Positions 1 through 9,873 of a stretch of DNA of 64,000 nt are shown here, piece after piece. The position numbers and the translations under genes are program-made. The stretch covers positions 1,302,001 through 1,366,000 of the forward strand of contig CAUEEP010000933.1 in the NCBI GenBank assembly GCA_958450365.1. The letters are read 5' to 3'. How positions within the stretch are numbered: position 1 is the first letter of the stretch; every line of letters starts with the position of its first letter. The notes beneath the pieces are model-generated. The model was not told the DNA's origin. It did no database searches and saw nothing but the letters and a program-made list of their open reading frames with translations. This DNA comes from Mesorhabditis belari (taxonomy: Eukaryota; Nematoda; Chromadorea; Rhabditida; Rhabditidae).

Positions 1-379
1 CTGGTTGGCGCTTCGACAGCACGGTCGACGCCCAGCATAGCTTGTCTCTTTTGTTTTCCCTTTTCTCTGCTTAAACCATCGAGAAACGAGTTTCAGATTG
101 GCATTTTCTGTAGCCTAGTTACTGTATACTAGACTTCGGAAAACAAAACTTGACCAAAACCAAAACAAACCAAAACTCGCCAATATCTCGCGACTGGGAC
201 GAGCTAGCGAAAATCTGTTTGCAGATTTGAAATCAGCATCCAAAAATCGATCCCATAGGCTATTTTTTGTTTCGAAATTTCGACGTCGTGTTTTGGTCCT
301 TTTTTCGGTCGCCAGATTTTGAAAGTGAAAGGCAAATTTGCATTTTACAATTTTAAATTTATATGCTAATTTATATGCA
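1..379. other. Left edge: possible first exon on the minus strand, otherwise nothing seen
   Basis: At 1-38, read on the minus strand, ATG opens MLGVDRAVEAPT and runs out of the window; the plus frame is open too. GC content is locally higher than the rest of the interval. No splice site confirms either reading. 60-379 is AT-rich, without a recognisable feature. Confidence 0.2.
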
Positions 380-760
380 AATTGAGTTTTGGTTTTGGTT
401 TTGTTTGGTTTTGGTTTGGTTTGGTTTGGTTTTGTTTGGTTTTGTTTGATTTTGTTTGGTTTGGTTTTGGTTTTGGTTTTGTTTTGGTTTGGTTTGTTTT
501 GGTTTGTTTTTGGTTTGGTTTGGTTTGGTTTTGGTTTGGTTTGGTTTTGGTTTTGGTTTGTTTTGTTTTGGTTTGGTTTGGTTTGGTCTGTTTTGGTCTG
601 TTTTGGTTTTGTTTTGGTTTGTTTTGGTTTGTTTTGGTTTGGTTTGGTCTGTTTTGGTTTGGTTTTGGTTTGTTTTGGTTTTGGTTTGGTTTGGTTTGGT
701 TTGGTTTGGTTTGGTTTGTTTTGGTTTTGGTCTGTTTTAATTTTGATTTTGTTTTGGTTT
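379..760 (+). repeat. T/G tract of TTTGG and TTTTGG units
   Basis: About 380 bp composed almost only of TTTGG, TTTTGG and TTTG units. It leaves three frames open on the plus strand, giving artificial Phe/Gly/Leu/Val/Trp proteins; these are not genes. Confidence 0.95.
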
Positions 761-889
761 TGTTTGCCGAACTCTACTGTATACTGTATCTAGTATCCCA
801 GGGTTACTGTATCTAGCTAAATCTTTAGTTCAAATCTTTAGTTCTTTTTTTCAAAGTTTTTTCAGAATCCGAAATCCTTTCATTTTCAG

Positions 890-1001
890 GTCCTTCAACA
901 TGTCACCAATTCGACGACGGGAAACGCGATGCGTGATGGGAAACGGAGAAATGATCACCGAAAGAATGTTGAATCAAATCTCGAGACAATGCGATACTTG
1001 A
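890..1001 (+). CDS. Possible exon or short gene of unknown function
   Basis: A strong acceptor (TTTCATTTTCAG at 878-889) is followed by an open frame with ATG at 900 and stop TGA at 999-1001 (33 residues from the ATG: MSPIRRRETRCVMGNGEMIT, then ERMLNQISRQCDT). Base composition is richer in GC than the surroundings. It could be the last exon of a gene starting left of the window or a trans-spliced small ORF. No homology is recognised. Confidence 0.3.
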
Positions 1002-1059
1002 GAGCAATTTATCATTCAGATTTTGAGCTTTTCGAGTACTCATGAATAAAAAGAAAACC

Positions 1060-1420
1060 ACTGGATGAAATGATGAAATTCGCCTCGTTTCATCGGTCCT
1101 GGAAGTCACTAGGAGTATTGCTTTCGTTTTAATTGCCCTATGATCAGCTCTTCGATTTTGGTTCATTTACGCACTTCGTGAAAGCCCCTAAAAATCATGC
1201 TCAAATCTTGAATTTCTCAAAAAACAGCCTCTTTTCATCGGTCCTGGAAGTCACTAGGCGTTTTGCTTTCGTTATAATTGCTCTATGATCAGCTCTTCGC
1301 TTCACGTTCATTTACGCACTTGGTGAAACCCCCTAAAAATCATGCTCAGATCTTGAATTTCTCAAAAATCAGCCTCTTTTCATCGATCCTGGAAGTCACT
1401 AAGAGTATTGCTTTCGTTAA
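1060..1420. repeat. Three copies of a 130-165 bp repeat with the CTGGAAGTCACTAGG motif
   Basis: Each copy holds TTTCATCGGTCCTGGAAGTC followed by ACTAGG, GTATTGCTTTCGTT and TGATCAGCTCTTCG. Motif starts are near 1099, 1229 and 1390. Related pieces recur to 3.3 kb. Confidence 0.85.
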
Positions 1421-2127
1421 ATAACGAATAAATAAAGAATATAAAATTTGAGCCTTATCTAGAATGATATTCGAAATTTTCATGAAATTCGCCTTTTTTT
1501 TGCTGAACCGGAAAACTTTTTGTTCTTTTTTTGAAACAAAAAAAGAAACGCAGAGATTTGAATTGCGAGAATCGGTGAGAAATGTTTTATCGACAATGGG
1601 CATGCTCAGGCGAGTCTGTCCGCTTTTTTCGCCCAATCAAAGCGAGACTGGATCTCCGAGACGATCACCGGAGTGAGATCACCGCAAAAACAACTACTCA
1701 TTTCATGAAAACCCCAAGAATCGGCTTTTTTTTCTTCGATCCTGGAAAGCAGTAGGGTTAATTTTTCAATAAAATCAACGATTTTTTGAATTCTGAAATT
1801 TTTTTTTTTTTAATTTTTTGTTTTTTTTGTTTTTTTTTTAATTTTTTGTTTAATCGTGAAATTTCTGAAAAATTATTTCTTTTCAATCCTGGAAGTCACT
1901 AGGTTAGGCTAGGCTTTTTGAGCTTATCACTAGACTATCCTTATCACTAGCCTTATCACTAGGCTTATCATTTTTGTTTCAAAAATTTTTCGACTTTTTC
2001 GGCCTCAAAATTTTTCTTTGAAAAATGGATAAAAAACGATTAAACGCGGCTTTACGAGCAATTCTGTTTACCGTTTTTTCGTGATAACATTTTAGTTGAA
2101 TCTTTTTAAACATTATTTTTCCCCATT

Positions 2128-2212
2128 GCCCGTGGCCGGACTCGAACCTGAGCTCGAACGGTCGGTCGTTCGACTGAGAGCCTAGCCTGCTAACCACTTG
2201 ACCATCGTGCCA
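2128..2212 (-). pseudogene. tRNA-like sequence with long variable arm
   Basis: On the minus strand TGGTCAAGTGGTTAGC (A box) and AGGTTCGAGTCC (B box) frame a strong 6-bp variable hairpin TCGAAC..GTTCGA. The acceptor ends do not pair, so probably a tRNA-derived relic. Confidence 0.4.
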
Positions 2213-2559
2213 AAATTTAAATATTTAGCAAATAAAAAATCTTTGATTCCCAATAGCTCAACTGACATCCAGGAAAGCCAAAAATGAAGTTGAAAAGGAA
2301 AAATTTGAAACGACAAGCGACAAAACTGGGGAGAAATCGTTACGACCAAGTCTCTCAACTGAATTTTGTTTCTTTCAAAAGGTGAACTGTTTCGTTCGCT
2401 ATGCTGGACCTCACTGCCTCTAAAGGAAGCGTTATTTTTTTGTTTTTTTTTGTTTTTTGTTTAATTTTTTCTTTAATTGCCGCTTCATTTACCCAAAAAG
2501 ATGCCGAATTTCGTGAAATTTCTCAAAAATTATTTCTTTTAACCAATCCTGGAAGTCAC

Positions 2560-2845
2560 TAGGCTAAGCTTATCACTAGGCTAGGCTTTTTGAGCTTATC
2601 ATTAGACTAGGCTTATCACTAGGCTGGGCTTTTTGGGCTTATCACTAGACTAGGCTTATCACTAGACTAGGCTTATCACTAGACTAGGCTTATCACTAGA
2701 CTAGGCTTATCACTAGACTAGGCTTATCACTAGACTAGGCTTATCACTAGACTAGGCTTATCACTAGACTAGGCTTATCACTAGACTAGGCTTATCACTA
2801 GGCTAGGCTTTTTGGGCTTATCACTAGCCGTATCACTAGGCTTAT
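2560..2845. repeat. 17-bp minisatellite GACTAGGCTTATCACTA
   Basis: About ten exact units between 2640 and 2805, with looser copies at both ends. The unit contains TAGGCTTA, resembling the nematode telomere repeat TTAGGC, and the tail CTAGG of the dispersed motif. Confidence 0.95.
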
Positions 2846-3609
2846 CATTTTTGTTTCAGAAAGTTTTCAAAAAAATTTTTTCATTTTTCGAAGATCCGTC
2901 TCTTCAATATACCAAAAAGGGGAAATAAGAGAAATGATTTTTTTTGATTCTGGAAGTCACTAGGCTAGGCTTATCACTTTTGGGCTTATCACTAGACTAG
3001 ACTTATCACTAAGCTTATCATTTTTGTTTCAGAAAGTTTTCAAAAAAAATTTTTATTTTTCGAAGATCGATCTCTTCAATATACCAAAAGGGGGAAATAA
3101 AGGAAATGATTTCTTTTGATCCTGGAAGTCACTAGGCTTATTGCTTTTGTTTCGGAGAGTTATTTTTGTTCTAAAAAATTTTTTGATTTTTTTCTGATTT
3201 CTCGAAGATCGGTCTCTTCAATATACCAAAAATGGGAAATAAGGGAAATGATTTTTTTTGAGTTTTCCCTTTAATTACTCACCAAAATCACTAGCCTGTT
3301 TGCCAATTGGATGATCGAAACGAAAATCTCCAGCTCTCCAGCTCTTGGAAAAAAAAATTCGATCCACAAAGCGATCGTCCCTTTTTTTGCCGTCCCTTTT
3401 TTGCCGCTCACAAAGAGATCCGATTTTCTCGATTCGCCAGCGAATTGCCATTGGCCAATTTGCTATATGCTGTCTATTTTTGTCTTTTTTCTGATATTTT
3501 TCTGATTTCTTCTTTTTTTGATCATTAGAAATTGTCCTTTACTCGTTTTTTTTAAAAAGATTTCAGGACTGGTTGATTTTCTTGTGAAATTAGAGTAAAT
3601 TTGTTGGAA

Positions 3610-6600
3610 ATGATTAAAAAAATCTCCCTTCTGGCATGCATTCTAGCAGGTGAGTGTAAACAATTTCAAGTTTCTTGCAAACAAAAAATTTTTGTTTTTT
3701 TTTTTATAGTGACTTTTGGTGAGGTGATCGAGGGATCTGGGCTGGTTGAGGGATCTGGAGAGACGCTCAAAGTGCTCAAAACAACACATTTCATTGAAGG
3801 AAGCGGTGGTAAGATCGATTCGATATGAAATTCGCGATCAAATTGATGAATTCACGAGATTTTCCATTTTTCACTTCGAGATTCGAGTTTGCCGTGAAAT
3901 TCTTGAAATTCTCTTGAAATCGTTGAGAATTTAGCGTCTTTTTGACTGTTCTGGAAGGCACTAGACTCTATTTTTCAATTTAATCAAGAATTTTTCGAAT
4001 CTGGAAAATGTTCATTTTTTGATTTTTTGGTTCAGTTACGCAATCCGAAATTTTTCAAATCTGATTTTTTTGCGATTTTCTTTAGTCAATGCCTTACGTG
4101 CGTTCCAGGATTTGGGAAATCGGCGAGAATTTTCAAATTGCTCAATTATAAGCAATGATTTTTTCAGCAGATCTCCCATTGTTGACTGAGGGATCGGGAG
4201 AGATTATGGGAAATTCGATCATTGAGCCAACAACCACACAAGAGACTTTAAGCAGTCAGGAGATTGTAAGATTTATAGATTTGCAAAGTTTTAGAGCTCG
4301 AAAGTTTTTCAGGAGATACTTAAAGACATCCGTATTTCGGAGCTGGCCACCGTGGCGCCAAATGCTACGGTAGATTGAATTTGTTTTGAAACTTTTGAAA
4401 CAAAAACAATTTCTAGCTTGAGTCAATCGACGAGGAGCCACTCTCGCATAATATTATCGAGAAATGGGAGAGCAAGATTGAGAAGTCCGTTTTGGAGAGT
4501 TCAAGAGATATGGAATTCAATAGATTCAATAGATTCAATAGATAGATAGGCTCAAGACTCCTTGGACTTTTGATTAGTTCAAATCCGATCAGAAAGCAGT
4601 CTTAACCTTGCCTAGACTAGCCCAGCTACTGTTCAAGGCAAGCCAGCCAAGCCAGCCAAGCCAGCCAAGCCAACCAGCCAAGCCAGCCAGCCAAGCCAGT
4701 CAAGCCTGGCTTTTTACCAGTCAAATTTTATGCCAAACTTGACCAGCTTCTTGCTTCAGATTTTTCTAGAATTTTCCATCCGTCTTTCCCAACTTCCCAT
4801 CAGTCAATTTCCATAATTTTAAGTTTATTGCACTTACAATTCTAACTAGTTATGATTTTAGATTTCGTTTTTTTCAAAAATCAACCCTCACGACACAGCC
4901 GGGAGTCGAACCCGGGTTGTGTGAGTTGTAGACAAGCGCGCTGCCGACTGCGCCACAGCGACAGAGAGGCGGAATCTAAGCGGCTAAAATAGCACCCTTG
5001 GATTTTTTGAAGTTGCTAATTTCAGATTTGATCCTTCTTTTTATCTTTCTTTTGAAAGTTTTTGTTAAAATGAGAATCCAGTGTGCCAGACGTTTTTTCG
5101 ACATGAAAAGAACGCACAAGAACTTGTTGAGCTCTTTGACAAGAAAATACTATTGAAGAGTTGAATTTATTGAAGAAAACTGATGGCGGAGGAGGAATTT
5201 GTAGAAATGTAGAAACTGGAGAAATTGTAGAAATGTAGAAATGTAGAAATGAAAGCTCTCCCTTTAGCGAGATGAAGCCTGGAAATAGTTGGCAGCGCCT
5301 GGAGGAGTTGCTCTCGGAGGTCATCTCGACTGAGGTAACATTTTCGTTTTCCTATTTCGATTCCCTTTTCAAAGCGCTTCGTGACATCCAGAATGTTGAA
5401 AGAAATCGAAAAATTTTCAGCTTTCCAAAGAAATCGACGAGATCGAGGCCACTACAAAAATTTCAACAATTTCAACGACAAAAACAGCGAAATTATGTGA
5501 AAAATCAGCGATTTGTCGAAAAGATAATGATTGCGGGATGGTGAGTTCAGATTTCGAGTTTTGTTTTCGAGTTTTGAAGGGCTATTTCAGAAGGGCAAAT
5601 GCATGGGAGCGTTGGTCGGAAAATGCAATTGTAACTCGTGTTTTCAAGCGAAAATTTGTTCAAGTGAGAAATTTTGAAAGAAAAAAAATCGAATTTCATC
5701 AAATTCTAGATGATAAAGAATGCGGTGGGCTGCAGGGCGCGTGCAGAGGAGGCAAATGCGCGTGTGCACAGGTCAGTGGTTACGCTAGCCTCCAGCTATA
5801 GTACCCTGTCGGACAGAAAGCCTGAGAAGCCTTTTAAAACTGTTTTTAATCACCTAAACCAGTACCGTGACATCCAGATTGAATAATTGACTTGTGGTAG
5901 TCGAAGAATTTAGACGACAAAGCTCCGACAAGGTCGGTACGTAAGGTAGCTATTAGCCCGGTAAAAGCCATCATAGGTTGAATCATGGCAAACGATGTCC
6001 TGACATCCAGATTGAACCATTGACTTGTGGTAGTCGAAGAATTTAGACGACAAAGCTCCGATAAGGCCGAGTACTGTAACGGCAGCTATTAGACCCGAGC
6101 GAAAAGTGTTCCTAGGCTGAATCTAATAAACTAAATCGATGTCCTGACATCCAGATTGAACAATTGACTTGTGGTAGTCGAAAAATTTTGACGCCAAAGC
6201 TCCGACAAGGCCGAGTACTGTAACGGTAGCTATTCGGCCCGAGTAAAAGACCATCATAGGTTGAATCCAATGAGCTAAATCAGTACCGTGACATCCAGAT
6301 TGAACACTCGAATTGTGGTAGTCAAAGAATTTAGACGCCAAAGCCCCGACAAGGTCGAGTACTGTAACGGTAGCTATTAGACCCGAGCGAAAAGTCTTCC
6401 TAGGCTGAATCTAATAAACTAAATCGATGTCCTGACATCCAGATTGAACAAAAAGACTTTTTAAAACCGAAACTTTTTCAAATTTTCTCCAACTTTTCCA
6501 GGTTTTCTCCGAGCATGGCCTCAGCCTCTACATCGACGTTTTGTTGCGTTTTTGCAATGTAAAGTCATGCAATTCGTCCGACGATTGTTTAGGCCTTTCG

Positions 6601-6630
6601 TGCAATCCCGGGAAATGTGATTGCGCTTAG
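3610..6630 (+). CDS. Secreted Ser-Gly proteoglycan, CPG-3-like (chondroitin proteoglycan)
   Basis: Exons read by eye: 3610-3649, 3710-3808, 4168-4265, 4313-4369, 4417-4484, 5268-5334, 5421-5540, 5591-5663, 5710-5771, 6502-6630; phases agree and the sum is 813 nt (270 aa). The N-terminus MIKKISLLACILA is a signal peptide. Four EGSG motifs follow (EGSGLVEGSGET, FIEGSG, LTEGSGEI), the acidic Ser-Gly context used for glycosaminoglycan attachment. A Ser/Thr-rich stretch precedes three short Cys-rich C-terminal modules (CEKSAICRKDNDCG, GKCMGALVGKCNCNSC, then CGGLQGACRGGKCACA and CNPGKCDCA). In Caenorhabditis, EGSG proteins with such Cys modules are egg chondroitin proteoglycans (CPG family); that role here is inference from family. 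Exon 3 has a NAGNAG acceptor (one optional residue). The end of exon 5 (4484) is the least certain junction. The last intron (730 bp) is filled with about 140-bp repeats carrying the GTGACATCCAG motif. Confidence 0.7.
4637..4702. repeat. AGCCAGCCAAGCC short tandem repeat
   Basis: About seven partial units in an intron of the proteoglycan gene. Confidence 0.8.
4890..4962 (-). pseudogene. tRNA-like sequence in an intron of the proteoglycan gene
   Basis: On the minus strand TGGCGCAGTCGG (A box) and CCGGGTTCGACTCCCGG (B box with perfect T stem). Anticodon stem poor. Its 3' half recurs at 43330-43372 together with about 50 bp of flank, so it belongs to a dispersed tRNA-derived repeat. Confidence 0.45.
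5820..6455. repeat. About 140-bp tandem repeat, four to five copies, in the last proteoglycan intron
   Basis: Copies start at GTGACATCCAGATTGAA or CTGACATCCAGATTGAA near 5868, 5999, 6145, 6289 and 6432, followed by TTGACTTGTGGTAGTCGAAG and CAAAGCTCCGACAAGG. Each copy begins with the dispersed motif. Confidence 0.9.
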
Positions 6631-6776
6631 AAATTCGTCTTTTTCAATCTTTTTCAATCTTTTCAATCTTTTCAATCTTTTAACATTTTGTCTCACTTAA
6701 TACGGGATTACTGTGCAATTTTTTTTTTCATTTTTTTTTGATTTTTTTTGACTTTTTTGACTTCATTAGAATTTAA

Positions 6777-6782
6777 ATAAAA
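6777..6782 (+). terminator. Possible poly(A) signal of the proteoglycan gene
   Basis: AATAAA about 147 nt after the stop at 6630. The 3' UTR before it is T-rich. Not proven; it is the first canonical hexamer I see downstream. Confidence 0.35.
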
Positions 6783-6887
6783 TTTCGAAGGCAATTTTTA
6801 AAAAAATGATTTTTTTGCTCAATCTGGAGTGCACAGCATATTTTGAAAGAGTGCTTTTATGCAAATTCGCGAAATTTCCATTTGACT

Positions 6888-7110
6888 ACAGACAGTCCAA
6901 TTTACGCTCTATTGTACTGTGAAGAGATCTTTGTAAAAGCGACTCCTCTCGCTGCTGTGCGCTCCAGATTACGGTCCAGACAGTCCAATTTACGTCCAGA
7001 CAGTCCAGATTACGGTCCAGACAGTCCAATTTACGATCTATCGTACTGTGAGAGATCTTTTTGTAAAACCGACTCCTCTCGCTGCTGTGAGCTCCAGATT
7101 GAGGGAATTT
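6888..7110. repeat. Direct repeats around CCAGACAGTCCAATTTACG
   Basis: Four short units plus a duplicated 60-bp block (ACTGTGA, GAGATCTTTGTAAAA, CGACTCCTCTCGCTGCTGTG). Two motif copies with GC centres (GTGCGCTCCAG, GTGAGCTCCAG) are included. Confidence 0.85.
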
Positions 7111-7384
7111 TTCGAAAATCACCCCGCTTTGCGCAACGAATTTCCTTTGAGAAGACAGGTATTCGAGGCGCCGAGGAGTACACGAGTTTTATGACCTTGT
7201 AAAGAGCTTGAGGCGGAGGGTTTCCATTTTACAAAAGTAGAAAGCATAATATGGCAATGAAATGAGCTGAGAGAAAAGTTTTGAATTTAAAATGGAGAAA
7301 TGATTTTGAAATCATTCGAAAAAAAAGGAAAATTGGGTTTCTATTGGATTGGTGAATTGAAATTGAATGGCTTTACAACAGCTT

Positions 7385-7452
7385 TGATCTAGCTTTGATC
7401 TAGCTTTGTTCTAGCTTTGATCTAGTTTGATCTAGCTTTGATCTAAAGCTTT
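7385..7452. repeat. TAGCTTTGATC short tandem repeat
   Basis: Five to six units of 11 bp. Confidence 0.85.
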
Positions 7453-7557
7453 GATCGATCTAAATTTGATATTTGTAGATCTCTTGGTAGCACTTGATAG
7501 CAGAATTTGATATTTAGATATTGTAGATCTCTTGGTAACACTTTGACTTTAAAATTC

Positions 7558-7690
7558 TTAGCCATAGCAGTAGAAACGAGAAGGATCCCTGGCAGGCTTC
7601 TGCACGTACGTCCCGAACTTCTTTTTGACAGATTTCTCCTTGTGCGTTGCTGTGTGATGATCATTGGAAGCCGATAAAGGACTTCCAATG
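7558..7690 (-). CDS. Possible terminal exon of a minus-strand gene
   Basis: After an acceptor at 7691-7692 (GCTGGTCAG) the minus strand reads 43 codons to a stop: IGSPLSASNDHHTATHKEKS, VKKKFGTYVQKPARDPSRFY, CYG. The Lys/His-rich composition and GC content differ from the AT-rich surroundings. Upstream exons could not be tied to it; the acidic GAA-repeat frame near 9.2 kb and the frame VSPPPQPQPKSSAIA near 9.65 kb are possible but unproven partners. Confidence 0.3.
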
Positions 7691-7944
7691 CTGACCAGCA
7701 AACCGAGTTCTTTTAATCACTCATTCATCATTTGATCAGTCATCATTTGATTTGAAGCTTCAGCCACTCGATCAACAAATTGAAAGACTTGAGACTCAAT
7801 CTAGCTGCAGTAGAAGTCATTCTATCTACTATATATAAAGCAGAAGAGACGTCTGTCCGTCTGTGCAAACCGAGTTCTTTTAATCACTCATCGAAGTCAT
7901 CATTTGAGAATGTTTGAATCTTCGGTTTCTATTGGATTGGTGAA

Positions 7945-8108
7945 TTGAAATTGAATTGAATTGAATTGAATTGAATTGAATTGAATTGAATTGAATTGAA
8001 TTTAATTTAATTGAATTGAATTGAATTGAATTGAATTGAATTGAATTGAATTTAATTGAATTGAAATTGAATTGAATTGAATTGAAATTGAATTGAATTG
8101 AATTGAAA
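7945..8108. repeat. TTGAA pentanucleotide microsatellite
   Basis: About 30 units with rare interruptions (TTTAA, GAAAT). Confidence 0.95.
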
Positions 8109-8121
8109 AACGCGGGCTATT

Positions 8122-9085
8122 GCCGTATTTCACAATTTGAGCGCTTTCTTCAAAAGAAATCCATTTTGGTGTCAATGGGAAAGTTGTAGAGAATCAAAAA
8201 TTAGGCTTACATCGAAATTTCCAAAAAGATACACTTAGTAGTTTCGCTTGTCCTTTGTGGTCTTTGTGCGGCCGCGTAATCGCTCGTCGTCTGGCGCAGG
8301 GCTTTTACATAACCCCCTTCCCTCTCGCTTTACCAAAACTAATCTGGCCGACTACGAATCTTCAAATTGGACATTGACCTCTCCTCAAATCAAGGCTAAT
8401 CTCAATCTATTGGATACGAAAACTACTGGAGACGCAAAAATGGAGGACTGAAGATGTTTCAGTGTCCCAGTTTGAGCTCTAGATGTCCCAGTGTCCCAGT
8501 TTGATCTCCAGATGTCCCAGTGTCCCAGTTTGAGCTCTAGATGTCCCAGTGTCCCAGTTTGATCTCCAGATGTCCCAGTGTCCCAGTTTGACCTCTAGAT
8601 GTCCCAGTGTCCCAGTTTGATCTCCAGATGTCCCAGTGTCCCAGTTTGATCTCTAGATGTCCCAGTGTCCCAGTTTGATCTCCAGATGTCCCAGTGTCCC
8701 AGTTTGACCTTCAGATGTCCCAGTGTCCCAGTTTGACCTTCAGATGTCCCAGTGTCCCAGTTTGATCTCCAGATGTCCCAGTGTCCCAGTTTGACCTTCA
8801 GATGTCCCAGTTCTCAAAAGGAACCCATTTTGGTGTGAATAGAAAAGTTGTAGAGAATCAAAAATCAAGCTTATATCCAGATTTTCAGAACGATTCAAAA
8901 ACTCGTTTTTAAGAAATGCGAAATTTACGAAAACTGCAACTATTTTCACAAAACTTGCATTTTAAGCGAAACTACTAAGTGTTTCTTTTTGGAAATTTCG
9001 CTGTAAGTCTAATTTTTGATTCTCTACAACTTTTCTATTCACACCAAAATGGGTTTCTTTTGAAGAAAGTGCTCAAATTGGGACA
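8122..9085. repeat. Foldback with an internal 29-bp minisatellite
   Basis: About 120 bp at 8122-8242 recur inverted at 8962-9085 (GTTGTAGAGAATCAAAAATT and its complement). A third partial direct copy is at 8808-8900. Between them 8455-8815 is a 29-bp tandem array (AGATGTCCCAGTGTCCCAG, then TTTGATCTCC) of about 13 units, whose unit resembles the sequence beside the right arm (9075-9105). 8248-8452 is a unique GC-richer stretch with an open frame (VFVRPRNRSSSGAGLL) of unknown meaning. Confidence 0.85.
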
Positions 9086-9107
9086 CTGGGACATCTCCAG
9101 TCCTCCA

Positions 9108-9228
9108 TTCCTCTTCCTCTTCCTCTTCCTCATCCTCATCTTCTTCCTCTTCCTCTTCCTCTTCCTCATCCTCATCCTCTTCCTCTTCCTCTTCCTCTTC
9201 CTCTTCCTCTTCCTCTTCCTCATCTTCT
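9108..9228. repeat. CTTCCT hexanucleotide microsatellite
   Basis: About 20 units with CATCCT interruptions. On the minus strand it makes a Glu/Asp run, on the plus strand a Leu/Phe run; neither is supported as a gene. Confidence 0.95.
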
Positions 9229-9873
9229 AGATCTGGTTCTCGATGAGAAAACTGATCACTTTCCTTGTCTCTCATGATCCTATTTCAAATTTCGTTAGCT
9301 GGTTGCTCGCCTCAGATCTTCAAAAGAAAAAGATGGCTATTGCTTGGAGGGAATGCTTGGAAGTAAGCCTAGTGGAAACAAGAAGATGTTGATCCTACCG
9401 TGGTCGGTGGAAATTGCTATGGCAAAGCGGAAGAACAAGGGCAAAGAGTTGTGGGTCTTTGGAGGACGAACAAGAGTCACAGTTCAGCTTTCGACTTTTG
9501 CTTTCTTTGTGGTAAAGGAGCGGAACGACTGGAGGCGGCAATTATCGTCTCATCCCTTTCTCCAGCTCTCTCCAGCTCTCTCCCAGATGAACTGTGAAGT
9601 CCCGAGCGTCTGACCTTGACAAAAATAGCAATGGCACTTGATTTAGGTTGAGGTTGAGGTGGTGGGGAAACCGGGAAACCGGAAACTCTACAGCTCACTT
9701 TTTCGACAATAACCTGCTCATTTTCCCCGGGCTGCTCATTTTCCTCGGCCACACTACATGCGATCAGCCTTTTTATGGTACGGATCGTCGAGCTGGAAGG
9801 CACTAGGCTGATCTGTAGTTTTGGTTTTGAGATTTTGAGATTTAAAAATTATTTCATTTTTTTTTTTGCAGAA

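Noticed and set aside
382..816. Long overlapping plus-strand open frames rich in Phe, Gly, Leu, Val and Trp
   Set aside because: They are a by-product of the stop-free TTTGG/TTTTGG tract; all three frames are open and no splice or start context supports them.
9035..9275. Glu/Asp-rich (minus) or Leu/Phe-rich (plus) open frames
   Set aside because: Created by the CTTCCT microsatellite inside and beside a foldback; not supported as coding.
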